A stretch of 6,693 nt of DNA from Thiohalobacter sp. (GCA_027030825.1 JALVEM010000530.1:1-6693), one strand, 5' to 3'. Positions 1-6,672 are shown, counted from the stretch's first letter. Numbers and translations are program-made. Notes: generated by a model from the letters alone, not told the origin.

Positions 1-417
1 ATAGAGCGTCCGGTCGAGCAGCGACTGGATCTCGTCGATGCGCAGCCCCAGGCGATGGAATTCGCGCAGCGTCTCGTCGAAGGATCCCTTCCAGAGCTCG
101 CCGCCGCCCCGGACGGTGCGGCGCCGTTCCCGGCTCTGGAACTCGAGCTCGGCGATGTTGACGAGGCTGAAATAGACGTTGAAAGCCCGGATGACATGGG
201 TCAGGGCCTCGGGATCCAGCCGGTCGATGAGCGCCATCAGTCGCTCGCGCAGGCGCGGGTCGTCACCCTTGCGCAGCCGGATGAAGCCCTTGCGCAGGGT
301 CTCCACGGTCTCGAAGACTTCCAGCCCTTCGACCTGCTTGAGCACCTCCCCGAGCAGGGTGCCGAACAGGCGGACGCGCGAGCGCAGTTCCTGATCGCGT
401 GGTTGTTCGATCTTCAC
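1..417 (-). CDS. ppc: Phosphoenolpyruvate carboxylase, N-terminal fragment (cut by window edge)
   Basis: Ppc catalyses the irreversible carboxylation of PEP with bicarbonate to oxaloacetate, a cytoplasmic anaplerotic step. Only the first 139 codons are present; the frame is open to base 1. The N-terminus fits the family: an LRSRVRLFGTLLGEVL stretch (about residues 8-23), then a VFETVETLRKGF helix, and an IRAFNVYFSLVNIAE segment (about 81-95) matching the ARAFSQFLNLANTAE region of E. coli Ppc. The catalytic LTAHPTE region would lie beyond the edge and cannot be checked. I chose the GTG at 417 because AGAGG sits 5 nt before it. An in-frame GTG at 444 adds nine codons but has no ribosome binding site and lies almost at the expected transcription start. 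It follows glgA on the same strand with a 37-nt gap. Identity is by recognition of the conserved N-terminal pattern; fairly sure. Confidence 0.88.
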   Translation of the reverse strand, partial: MKIEQPRDQELRSRVRLFGTLLGEVLKQVEGLEVFETVETLRKGFIRLRKGDDPRLRERLMALIDRLDPEALTHVIRAFNVYFSLVNIAELEFQSRERRRTVRGGGELWKGSFDETLREFHRLGLRIDEIQSLLDRTLY

Positions 418-421
418 GAGG

Positions 422-427
422 ACCTCT
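422..427 (-). promoter_or_regulatory. Ribosome binding site deciding the ppc start
   Basis: Read on the minus strand, AGAGGT ends 4 nt before the GTG at 417 (5 nt from the GAGG core). This purine block favours GTG 417 over the upstream in-frame GTG at 444, which has only a C/T-rich stretch in front of it. GTG as initiator is common in GC-rich genomes. Confidence 0.5.
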
Positions 428-453
428 GTCTCCGGATTGGGCACAAGGCGCGG

Positions 454-459
454 ATTATA
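454..459 (-). promoter_or_regulatory. Consensus -10 box (TATAAT), probable ppc promoter
   Basis: The minus strand reads TATAATCCGCGCC, a perfect sigma70 -10 hexamer in very GC-rich surroundings. Transcription would be expected to start about 7 nt later, near 446-447, some 30 nt before the preferred ppc start. The TAA stop codon of glgA (455-457) lies inside this hexamer. No good -35 hexamer is seen at 16-18 nt spacing (CTGCTG or CCTGCT at best), so strength or activator dependence is unknown. It would let ppc be expressed apart from glgA. Confidence 0.45.
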
Positions 460-1915
460 CCCCAGAACGCAGGGCCAGCAGGCGTCGGTAGAGGGCGATG
501 TATTCCCCGGCACTGCGTTGCCAGCTGAAGTCCTGCCGCATGCCCGTCTTCTGGATCCGTCGCCAGAGCCGGGGCTGACGATAGAGCTTGAGGGCACGCC
601 GCCAGGCCGTGCGCAGCGCCGCCGGCGTGGGTTCGTCGAACACGAAGCCGGTGGCGGTCCTGTCGGCGATGTGCACATCGTCGGCGTCCACGACGGTATC
701 GGCCAGCCCGCCGGTGCGATGGACGATCGGTGGCGTGGCGTAGCGCAGGCTGTAGAGCTGGTTCAGGCCGCAGGGCTCGAAGCGCGAGGGCATGAGGAAG
801 GCGTCGGCACCGGCCTCGATGCGGTGGGCCAGCCCCTCGTCGTAGCCGATGTGGATGCCGATGCGACGCGGGAAGCCGGCCCTGGCCGCCCGCAGAGCGG
901 ATTCCAGCGCCGGATCTCCGCTACCCAGAACGACCAGCTGCATCCGGTTGCGGCGAAACAGGCTCAGGCATTCCAGTATGAGGTCGACGCCCTTCTGTTC
1001 CACCAGGCGGCCGATGTGGGCGAAGAGGGGGACATCGGGCTTGCGCGGCAGGCCCATCTCCTTCTGCAGGGCCGCCTTGCAGGCCGCCTTGCCCTCCAGG
1101 GACTTGCGGTTGTAGTGGGCGGGCAGGTAGGGGTCTCGGGCCGGATTCCAGACCCGGTAGTCCACGCCGTTGAGGATGCCGCTCAGGCGGTCGCTGCGGG
1201 CGGCCAGCAGGCCTTCGAGGCCGCAGCCGAATTCCGGCGTGGTGATCTCGCGTGCATAGGTGGGGCTGACCGTGCTGAGCCAGTCGGCGAACACCAGCCC
1301 GCCCTTGATGAAGGAGAGCCGGCCGTGGAACTCGAGCGCGTGCATGGACCACCATTCCGGCGGCAGGTCCAGCGCGTGCAGCATGCCGGCATCGAAGAGT
1401 CCCTGGTAGGCGAGGTTGTGAATGGTGAAGAGCGTGGCCGGTCGGTCCGGTTCGAGCGACAGCAGCGCCGGGACCAGCCCGGTCTGCCAGTCGTTGGCGT
1501 GGACCAGATCCGCACGCCAGCCGAGCCCCGCCCGGTCCTGTGCGAGCTCGACCACCGCGCGCGCGAACCAGGCGAAGCGCTGGGCGTTGTCCGGCCAGTC
1601 CTGCCCGTTGGGCGCCACGTAGGGATGACCCTCGCGGGCGAAGAATTCCGGTGCATCCACCAGCCACACGGGCAGGCGCGACCCCGGCATCCGCCCTTCG
1701 ATCAGCCGGGCGGGCGCGGCACGCCCGTGGACCGGGAATTCGGCGATCGCGCGGGCGCCCTTCAGACGCTCGGCGGCGCCGGCATAGTTGGGCAGCACCA
1801 GCTTGACATCCAGGCCGGCCTCCAGGAGAGCGCGCGGCAGTGCGCCTGCAACATCGCCGAGCCCGCCGGTCTTGATCAGCGGATGGGCTTCGCTGGCGGC
1901 AAAGAGGAGCTTCAT
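455..1915 (-). CDS. glgA: Glycogen synthase (ADP-glucose type, GT5 family)
   Basis: GlgA transfers glucose from ADP-glucose to the non-reducing end of an alpha-1,4-glucan; cytoplasmic glycogen synthesis. The 486-residue product is full length (E. coli GlgA is 477). Both Rossmann halves of the GT-B fold are marked: N-terminal KTGGLGDVAG (15-24), with the ADP-glucose-binding Lys15; HANDWQTG (139-146); TIHNLAYQG (164-172); ILNGVDYRVWNP (247-258); GRLVEQKG (302-309), with Arg303 and Lys308 at the usual nucleotide-phosphate-binding places; and SRFEPCGLNQLY (377-388), with the catalytic-site Glu380, followed by RTGGLADTV (400-408). No key residue is missing. The ATG at 1915 opens directly into the conserved MKLLFAASE start, but has no clear ribosome binding site. 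It is divergent from gnd across 107 bp and followed by ppc on the same strand. glgC and glgB are not nearby, so glycogen genes appear dispersed in this genome (inference). Confidence 0.97.
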   Translation of the reverse strand: MKLLFAASEAHPLIKTGGLGDVAGALPRALLEAGLDVKLVLPNYAGAAERLKGARAIAEFPVHGRAAPARLIEGRMPGSRLPVWLVDAPEFFAREGHPYVAPNGQDWPDNAQRFAWFARAVVELAQDRAGLGWRADLVHANDWQTGLVPALLSLEPDRPATLFTIHNLAYQGLFDAGMLHALDLPPEWWSMHALEFHGRLSFIKGGLVFADWLSTVSPTYAREITTPEFGCGLEGLLAARSDRLSGILNGVDYRVWNPARDPYLPAHYNRKSLEGKAACKAALQKEMGLPRKPDVPLFAHIGRLVEQKGVDLILECLSLFRRNRMQLVVLGSGDPALESALRAARAGFPRRIGIHIGYDEGLAHRIEAGADAFLMPSRFEPCGLNQLYSLRYATPPIVHRTGGLADTVVDADDVHIADRTATGFVFDEPTPAALRTAWRRALKLYRQPRLWRRIQKTGMRQDFSWQRSAGEYIALYRRLLALRSGV

Positions 1916-1974
1916 CGGCTGGCATCCGTGCGCTTGGGTCGGGAAAGTCTACCAGCAAGCGGCCGACAAGTGGC

Positions 1975-1988
1975 ATGATGCGCATCAT
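1975..1988. repeat. Perfect 14-bp palindrome in the glgA-gnd intergenic region
   Basis: ATGATGCGCATCAT equals its own reverse complement with no spacer. It lies 60 bp upstream of the glgA start and 35 bp upstream of the gnd start, where an operator for a homodimeric regulator could act. The ATG at 1975 is also an in-frame alternative start for gnd, but it lacks a ribosome binding site. Regulatory role is inference. Confidence 0.5.
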
Positions 1989-2000
1989 TGGCTGCAGCCA
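1989..2000. repeat. Perfect 12-bp palindrome abutting the first
   Basis: TGGCTGCAGCCA is a second perfect palindrome, starting at the base right after the 14-bp one and ending 10 nt before the gnd ribosome binding site. As RNA it could only make a poor hairpin (no loop), so a protein-binding site or cruciform-type element is more plausible than an RNA structure. The rest of this 107-bp region shows no convincing -35/-10 pair for either gene. Confidence 0.45.
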
Positions 2001-2010
2001 CCACGCGACC

Positions 2011-2020
2011 AAGGAGGTGA
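2011..2020 (+). promoter_or_regulatory. Full-length Shine-Dalgarno sequence before gnd
   Basis: AAGGAGGTGA is a 10-base perfect complement to the canonical bacterial 16S rRNA 3' end (TCACCTCCTT). Its AGGAGG core sits 5 nt before the ATG at 2023. It decides the gnd start against the in-frame ATG at 1975, which would add 16 residues lacking family similarity. Confidence 0.85.
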
Positions 2021-2022
2021 CG

Positions 2023-2949
2023 ATGCGACTGGCCATGATCGGACTGGGCCGGATGGGCGGCAACATGACCCGGCGTCTGCTGCGCGGGGGAATCGAGGTG
2101 GTGGGCTACAACCGCAGTCCGCAGATCGTCGAAAAGCTTGCGCAGGAGGAGGGCATGGTGCCGGCAGCCTCGCTCGAGGATGTCGTCGGCAAGCTCGAGC
2201 CGCCGCGGGTGGTCTGGCTCATGCTGCCGGCAGGGAGCGTGACCCAGAGCCACATCGAACAGCTGGCCGAGCTGCTGGATGCGGGCGATCTGGTGGTCGA
2301 TGGCGGCAACGCCAACTATCACGACAGCCTGCGGCGTGGTGAACTGCTGAGGTCACGTGACATCCATTTCGTCGATGCCGGCACCTCGGGCGGCATCTGG
2401 GGGCTGGAGAACGGCTATTGTCTCATGGTGGGCGGCACGCCCGAGGCCGTGGCGCTGCTGGAACCCGCCCTTCGGGTGCTGGCGCCGGCGCCCGACCGCG
2501 GCTGGGCGCACGTGGGCCCGGTGGGCGCCGGCCACTTCACCAAGATGATCCACAACGGCATCGAATACGGCATGATGCAGGCGCTCGCCGAGGGTCTGGC
2601 CCTGCTGCGGGGTAGGGAGGAATTCGGCATCGACCTCGCGCAGGTGAGCGAGCTGTGGCGGCACGGCTCGGTGGTGCGGAGCTGGCTGCTCGATCTGACC
2701 GCCGAGGCGCTGAAGCAGGATCAGGCGCTCGAGGAGGTCGCCCCCGTGGTGCCGGACTCCGGCGAGGGGCGCTGGACGGCCATCGAGGCCATCGAGCAGG
2801 GCACGGCCGCCCCCGTCATCAGCCTGGCGCTCGCCATGCGCTTCGCCAGCCAGGACCGGGAGGGCTATCCCTACAAGCTGCTGGCGATGATGCGCAACGC
2901 CTTCGGCGGACATGAGGTGATCCGCAGGGAGCCGGGCGATGGACGGTGA
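2023..2949 (+). CDS. gnd: 6-phosphogluconate dehydrogenase, decarboxylating, short (YqeC-like) form
   Basis: It oxidatively decarboxylates 6-phosphogluconate to ribulose-5-phosphate, producing reduced nicotinamide cofactor; oxidative pentose phosphate pathway, cytoplasm. The product is 308 residues, the short class, against about 470 for E. coli Gnd; the second large helical region of the long class is absent. Seen in order: Rossmann loop GLGRMGGNM (7-15); GYNRSP after the second strand (28-33); VVDGGNANY (91-99); the substrate loop GTSGG (120-124); and GAGHFTKMIHNGIEYGMMQ (168-186), with catalytic Lys174, Asn178 and Glu181-Tyr182. The start follows a full Shine-Dalgarno sequence and gives the expected MRLAMIGLGRMG opening. 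Its end overlaps the zwf start by 11 nt. Asn30-Arg31 after strand two, rather than an acidic residue, points to NADP rather than NAD; this is an inference, since some studied short forms use NAD. First gene of a gnd-zwf-pgi operon. Confidence 0.95.
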   Translation: MRLAMIGLGRMGGNMTRRLLRGGIEVVGYNRSPQIVEKLAQEEGMVPAASLEDVVGKLEPPRVVWLMLPAGSVTQSHIEQLAELLDAGDLVVDGGNANYHDSLRRGELLRSRDIHFVDAGTSGGIWGLENGYCLMVGGTPEAVALLEPALRVLAPAPDRGWAHVGPVGAGHFTKMIHNGIEYGMMQALAEGLALLRGREEFGIDLAQVSELWRHGSVVRSWLLDLTAEALKQDQALEEVAPVVPDSGEGRWTAIEAIEQGTAAPVISLALAMRFASQDREGYPYKLLAMMRNAFGGHEVIRREPGDGR

Positions 2950-4462
2950 ACGCGGCGAGCCCTGCACCTTCGTCATCTTCGGCGCGACCGGCAATCTCTC
3001 GATCAACAAGCTCCTGCCGGCGCTCTATCATCTGGAACAGGCCGGCCGGCTGGCCGACCGTACCCGCATCCTGGGCGTGGGGCGGCGCGACTGGGACGAC
3101 GCCGTCTGGCGCGAGCAGGTGCATCAGTGGCTCTCCGACCGCGTACGGGGCGGCATCGATCCGGAGATCTGGGCGCGCTTCTCGGCCCGGCTGCGCTTCT
3201 TCAGGGGGGATCTGCGCGACGACGCCATGTACGGCGCGCTGCGGGCGCACCTCGAAGGGGATCCGGACTATTGCGCCAACATGGTGTTCTACATGTCGAT
3301 CAGCCCGGCCGACTTCGGTGCGGTCACCACCGGCCTGGCCGAAGTCGGGCTCAACAGGGAAGAGAGCGGCTGGCGCCGGGTGGTGATAGAAAAGCCCTTC
3401 GGCTTCGACCTGGAGAGCGCCGAGATCCTCAATCACCGGCTGCACCAGTACTGGCAGGAGGATCAGCTCTATCGCATCGACCACTACCTCGGCAAGGAGA
3501 CGGTGCAGAACATCCTGGTGTTCCGGTTCGCCAACCTGATGTTCGAGCCGCTGTGGAACCGCAACTACATCGATCATGTGCAGATCACCCATGCCGAGAC
3601 CCGCGGCATCGAGGGGCGGGCCGGCTACTACGACGCCGCCGGCGCCCTGCGCGACATGGTGCAGAGTCATCTGCTGCAGGTGCTCACTCTCATCGCCATG
3701 GAGCCGCCGGCCGATCTCGATGCCGAATCGCTGCGCGACGAGAAGGTCAAGGTGCTGCGCTCCATCCGGCCGATCCCCAAGAGTGCGGTCCATGCCCATG
3801 CCTACCGTGCCCAGTATGCCCGCGGCGAGATCGACGGCGAACGGGTGCCGGGCTATCTCGAGGAGCCCGGTGTGCCGGAACACAGCACCACGGAAACCTA
3901 CTGTGCGCTGAAGCTCTTCATCGACAACTGGCGCTGGCGCAACATCCCCTTCTATCTGCGGACCGGGAAACGGCTGGCGAAGAACAATTCGCTCATCGCC
4001 ATCCGCTTCAAGCATCCGCCCCAGCAGCTGTTCCGGGAGACGCACATCGAGCAGCTGGCGCCCAACTGGCTGCTGGTCAACATCCAGCCGAACCAGTGCC
4101 TGAGCCTCGAGATCCAGGTCAAGGAACCGGGTTTCGAGATGCGCACCCAGACCCAGCGGCTCGATGCCATGAGCTGCGGCATCTCCTATTACGGGCTGGA
4201 TGCCTACGAGGCGTTGCTGCTCGATGTGATGAACGGCGACCGCTCGCTGTTTCTGCGCTATGACGAGGTCTGCTGGGCCTGGCGGGTGGTGGATCCCATC
4301 CTCAAGGTCTGGGCCATGGAGCGGGACTACATCCCGACCTATCCTGCCGGCAGCTGGGGGCCGCGCGAGGCCAACCGGCTGTTCCAGCGCGAGGACCAGG
4401 ACTGGCGCAATCTACTCGATGAACCCCTGGACGAAGCACGGGAGTCACGATGTCAGACCTGA
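2939..4462 (+). CDS. zwf: Glucose-6-phosphate 1-dehydrogenase
   Basis: Zwf oxidises glucose-6-phosphate to 6-phosphogluconolactone with reduction of NADP (or NAD), the entry step of the oxidative pentose phosphate and Entner-Doudoroff routes. The 507-residue product is full length (E. coli 491). Motifs in order: the N-terminal coenzyme loop FGATGNLSINKLLPALYHL (14-32); GVGRRDWDD (46-54), carrying the arginine that usually contacts the cofactor 2'-phosphate; the EKPFG motif (151-155); the substrate/active-site signature RIDHYLGKE (179-187), with the catalytic histidine in it; FYLRTGKRL (338-346); and the C-terminal PAGSWGP (469-475). The loop is GxxGNL rather than the usual GxxGDL. The ATG at 2939 lies inside the end of gnd (11-nt overlap), with AGGGAG about 6 nt upstream; its own end overlaps pgi by 13 nt. 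Both overlaps suggest coupled translation. Confidence 0.97.
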   Translation: MDGERGEPCTFVIFGATGNLSINKLLPALYHLEQAGRLADRTRILGVGRRDWDDAVWREQVHQWLSDRVRGGIDPEIWARFSARLRFFRGDLRDDAMYGALRAHLEGDPDYCANMVFYMSISPADFGAVTTGLAEVGLNREESGWRRVVIEKPFGFDLESAEILNHRLHQYWQEDQLYRIDHYLGKETVQNILVFRFANLMFEPLWNRNYIDHVQITHAETRGIEGRAGYYDAAGALRDMVQSHLLQVLTLIAMEPPADLDAESLRDEKVKVLRSIRPIPKSAVHAHAYRAQYARGEIDGERVPGYLEEPGVPEHSTTETYCALKLFIDNWRWRNIPFYLRTGKRLAKNNSLIAIRFKHPPQQLFRETHIEQLAPNWLLVNIQPNQCLSLEIQVKEPGFEMRTQTQRLDAMSCGISYYGLDAYEALLLDVMNGDRSLFLRYDEVCWAWRVVDPILKVWAMERDYIPTYPAGSWGPREANRLFQREDQDWRNLLDEPLDEARESRCQT

Positions 4463-6117
4463 CCCGCTCGCCTGCCTGGCAGGCGCTCACCGATCATTGG
4501 CACGAGATCCGCGATCTCCACTTGCGCGAGCTGTTCGCCGCCGATCCCGATCGGGCGGAACGCTTCTCGCTCCGTCACGAGGATCTGCTGCTCGACTACT
4601 CCAAGAACCGCATCACGGCCGAGACCCTGGGGCTGTTGCTCGACCTGGCGCGGGAGGCCGACGTGGAAGGGTGGCGGGAGCGCATGTTCGCCGGCGAGCG
4701 GATCAACTTCACGGAACATCGGCCCGTGCTGCACGTGGCGCTGAGAAACCGGTCCAACACCCCCATCCTGGTCGATGGCGAGGACGTGATGCCCCGGGTC
4801 AACGCGGTGCTCGCGCGCATGCGGCGATTCACGGAAGCGGTGCACGGTGGCGAATGGACCGGCTGGACCGGACGGCGCATCACGGACGTGGTGAACATCG
4901 GCATCGGGGGGTCGGATCTGGGGCCGCGCATGGCCTGCGAAGCACTGAAACCCTATGCCACGCCGGCACTGCGGGTGCACTTCGTGGCCAACGTGGACCC
5001 CAACGACATCGCCGACACCCTGGCCGGTCTCGATCCCGAGACCACCCTGTTCGTGATCGCCTCCAAGACCTTCACCACCCAGGAGACGCTGACCAATGCG
5101 CACGTGGCCCGCCGCTGGCTGCTGACGGCCGCCGGCGGTGACGAGGCCGCGATCGCCCGGCATTTCGTGGCGGTCTCGACCAATGCGGAGAAGGTGCGCG
5201 AGTTCGGCATCGACACGGCCAACATGTTCGAGTTCTGGGACTGGGTGGGCGGTCGCTACTCCCTCTGGTCCGCCATCGGCCTGCCGATCGCGCTGCAGAT
5301 CGGCATGGACCGGTTCGAGGAGCTGCTGGCGGGCGGACATGCCATCGACCGCCATTTCCGCGAGGCGCCGCTGGAACGCAACATGCCGGTGATCCTGGCA
5401 CTGCTCGGCGTCTGGTACATCGATTTCTTCGGCGCCGAGACGCACGCCATCCTGCCCTACGACGAGCATCTGCACCGATTCCCGGCCTACTTCCAGCAGG
5501 GCGACATGGAGAGCAACGGCAAGCGGGTGGATCGGGACGGCCGGATCGTGGACTATTCCACCGGCCCGGTGGTCTGGGGCGAGCCCGGCACCAACGGCCA
5601 GCATGCCTTCTTCCAGCTCCTGCATCAGGGCACCCGACTGGTGCCCTGCGATTTTCTCGCTGCGGCCGTCGGCCACCACCCCGAGCTTTCCGACCAGCAG
5701 CGCATCCTGCTCTCGAATTTCATCGCCCAGACCGAGGCCCTGATGCGCGGGCGCACCGAAACCGAGGCCCGCATCGAGATGCAGGCCCAGGGCCTGACTG
5801 AAGAAGAGATCGAGAAACTGCTTCCACATCGTTGTTTTCCCGGGAATCGTCCGACCAATTCCATCCTCTACCGGAAGCTCGATCCCTATACGCTGGGGCG
5901 CCTGATCGCCCTCTATGAGCACAAGATCTTCGTGCAGGGCGTCATCTGGCGGATCAACTCGTTCGATCAATGGGGGGTTGAACTCGGCAAGCAACTGGCC
6001 AAGAATGTGCTGCAGGAGCTCGAATCCGGGCCCGAGCCGGACCGGCACGACGGCTCCACCGTCCAGTTGATGCGGCACTGCCTCGCCCTGCAGGAAGGCA
6101 GTGAGAATCAACCATAA
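4450..6117 (+). CDS. pgi: Glucose-6-phosphate isomerase
   Basis: Pgi interconverts glucose-6-phosphate and fructose-6-phosphate, feeding Zwf from fructose-6-P (gluconeogenic or Calvin/RuMP carbon) or draining hexose into glycolysis. The 555-residue product is full length (E. coli 549). Seen: NIGIGGSDLGP (149-159); the phosphate-binding SKTFTT (205-210); family signature GGRYSLWSAIGLP (267-279); QQGDMESNGK (349-358), with catalytic Glu354; GTNGQHAFFQLLHQGT (380-395), with ring-opening His385; and the second signature NSFDQWGVELGKQLA (503-517), with Lys514. All catalytic residues expected from the E. coli and animal enzymes are present. The ATG at 4450 overlaps the end of zwf by 13 nt; GGGAG sits 5 nt upstream. 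No terminator hairpin with a T-tract is seen after the TAA, so transcription may continue into the next gene. Confidence 0.98.
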   Translation: MSDLTRSPAWQALTDHWHEIRDLHLRELFAADPDRAERFSLRHEDLLLDYSKNRITAETLGLLLDLAREADVEGWRERMFAGERINFTEHRPVLHVALRNRSNTPILVDGEDVMPRVNAVLARMRRFTEAVHGGEWTGWTGRRITDVVNIGIGGSDLGPRMACEALKPYATPALRVHFVANVDPNDIADTLAGLDPETTLFVIASKTFTTQETLTNAHVARRWLLTAAGGDEAAIARHFVAVSTNAEKVREFGIDTANMFEFWDWVGGRYSLWSAIGLPIALQIGMDRFEELLAGGHAIDRHFREAPLERNMPVILALLGVWYIDFFGAETHAILPYDEHLHRFPAYFQQGDMESNGKRVDRDGRIVDYSTGPVVWGEPGTNGQHAFFQLLHQGTRLVPCDFLAAAVGHHPELSDQQRILLSNFIAQTEALMRGRTETEARIEMQAQGLTEEEIEKLLPHRCFPGNRPTNSILYRKLDPYTLGRLIALYEHKIFVQGVIWRINSFDQWGVELGKQLAKNVLQELESGPEPDRHDGSTVQLMRHCLALQEGSENQP

Positions 6118-6162
6118 GATCAATAGTCAACCTGTTAATATAAAAAGCAAAAGGAGGGGTCC
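6118..6162 (+). promoter_or_regulatory. AT-rich leader with strong ribosome binding site
   Basis: This short gap is strikingly AT-rich against its surroundings (GTTAATATAAAAAGC around 6134-6148) and ends in AAGGAGG (6151-6157), 5 nt before the ATG at 6163. TAATAT (6136-6141) and TATAAA (6139-6144) could serve as weak -10 boxes, but no -35 is seen at proper spacing, and a start there would leave a very short leader. An A/T-rich stretch directly before a Shine-Dalgarno sequence also fits a plain translation enhancer. I am sure only of the ribosome binding site. Confidence 0.5.
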
Positions 6163-6672
6163 ATGCCTCACGTGGAAGCAACCTTCCCTGTCGAGACCGA
6201 TCCGGGCGGTTCGGCCCACCGCCCCGAATACGTCGAAGGCCTGCATGCGCTCGAGGAATGGCGCTGGAGGCGCGCCGCGCGGCGTTTCGAGACCGCCGCC
6301 CGGGCCGTGGGCTCGGCCGATGCCCGCTTCAATCGCTATCTCGCGGCCCAGGGCTATGCCCTGGTTCGGGGCGGCGAGGTGGCGGGCATCAACCTCTGCC
6401 GCAGGGCGCTCGCGGCCGAACGCCGGGATGCCGAAGTGTTCGAGTTCGCCGCCCGGGCCTATCTGCATCTCGGTCAGCGGGCCCATGCCTGGGAGTGCAT
6501 CGAGAAGGGGCTGCGGCGCGATCCCCTGCACATCGGCCTGAAGCGGCTGCTGGTGGAGATGGGCGTCCGGCGACCGCCCGTGGTGCCCTTTCTGAGCCGC
6601 AATCACCCGATCAACGTGGTCCTTGGAAAATGGCGTTCCCGCCGCCATTCTGCAGGGGTGGCGGGTGCATGA
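6163..6672 (+). CDS. Small TPR-like protein of unknown function
   Basis: I do not recognise this 169-residue protein as a named gene. It looks cytoplasmic: no signal peptide or membrane segment. It is rich in Ala, Arg and Glu and folds by eye into paired helices with tetratricopeptide spacing: about 22-47, 57-87 and, clearest, 90-121, where A-x2-Y-x2-LG-x4-A and a closing RRDP fit the TPR consensus. The C-terminal tail (about 135-161) leaves the repeat pattern and reads RRPPVVPFLSRNHPINVVLG followed by a basic patch, possibly a docking motif. TPRs normally mediate protein-protein contact. The start is fixed by AAGGAGG 5 nt upstream. It lies 45 nt after pgi on the same strand, so it may be the last operon member, but nothing ties it to sugar metabolism. 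Codon use looks like its neighbours. Confidence 0.8.
   Translation: MPHVEATFPVETDPGGSAHRPEYVEGLHALEEWRWRRAARRFETAARAVGSADARFNRYLAAQGYALVRGGEVAGINLCRRALAAERRDAEVFEFAARAYLHLGQRAHAWECIEKGLRRDPLHIGLKRLLVEMGVRRPPVVPFLSRNHPINVVLGKWRSRRHSAGVAGA

Noticed and set aside
55..528. Plus-strand ORF over the ppc start
   Set aside because: Opposite to a clearly recognisable Ppc N-terminus, running through both the ppc promoter and the end of glgA; no ribosome binding site.
1934..1962. TTGGGT as a -35 box for gnd
   Set aside because: At 17 nt spacing the -10 would be AAGCGG, nothing like TATAAT. No convincing promoter pair was found in this intergenic region.
437..1978. Antisense ORF of 513 codons covering glgA on the plus strand
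   Set aside because: Same codon-register mirror effect; glgA carries all family motifs and this frame carries none.
1975..2022. Longer gnd reading from the ATG at 1975
   Set aside because: The extra 16 residues precede the typical MRLAMIGLGRMG start, lack a ribosome binding site and are formed by the palindromes; the ATG at 2023 follows a perfect Shine-Dalgarno sequence.
2819..4045. Antisense ORF of 408 codons across zwf, and a 218-codon one at 2353-3009 across gnd
   Set aside because: Both are in mirror register with the sense codons and have low-complexity or unrecognisable translations; the sense genes are certain.
4453..6123. Antisense ORF of 556 codons covering the whole of pgi on the minus strand
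   Set aside because: Its codons align exactly with pgi codons, so it stays open simply because pgi avoids TTA, CTA and TCA, which are rare in GC-rich genes. It has no ribosome binding site and no recognisable domain.
6125..6130. TTGACT on the minus strand in the AT-rich gap, like a -35 box
   Set aside because: At 17 nt spacing the downstream hexamer is TTCTCA, inside the end of pgi, and no minus-strand gene follows.
6638..6665. Possible terminator hairpin CCCGCC / GGCGGG at the end of the TPR-like gene
   Set aside because: The stem is 6 bp with a 16-nt loop, lies before the stop codon and is not followed by a T-tract. In such GC-rich sequence this is expected by chance.
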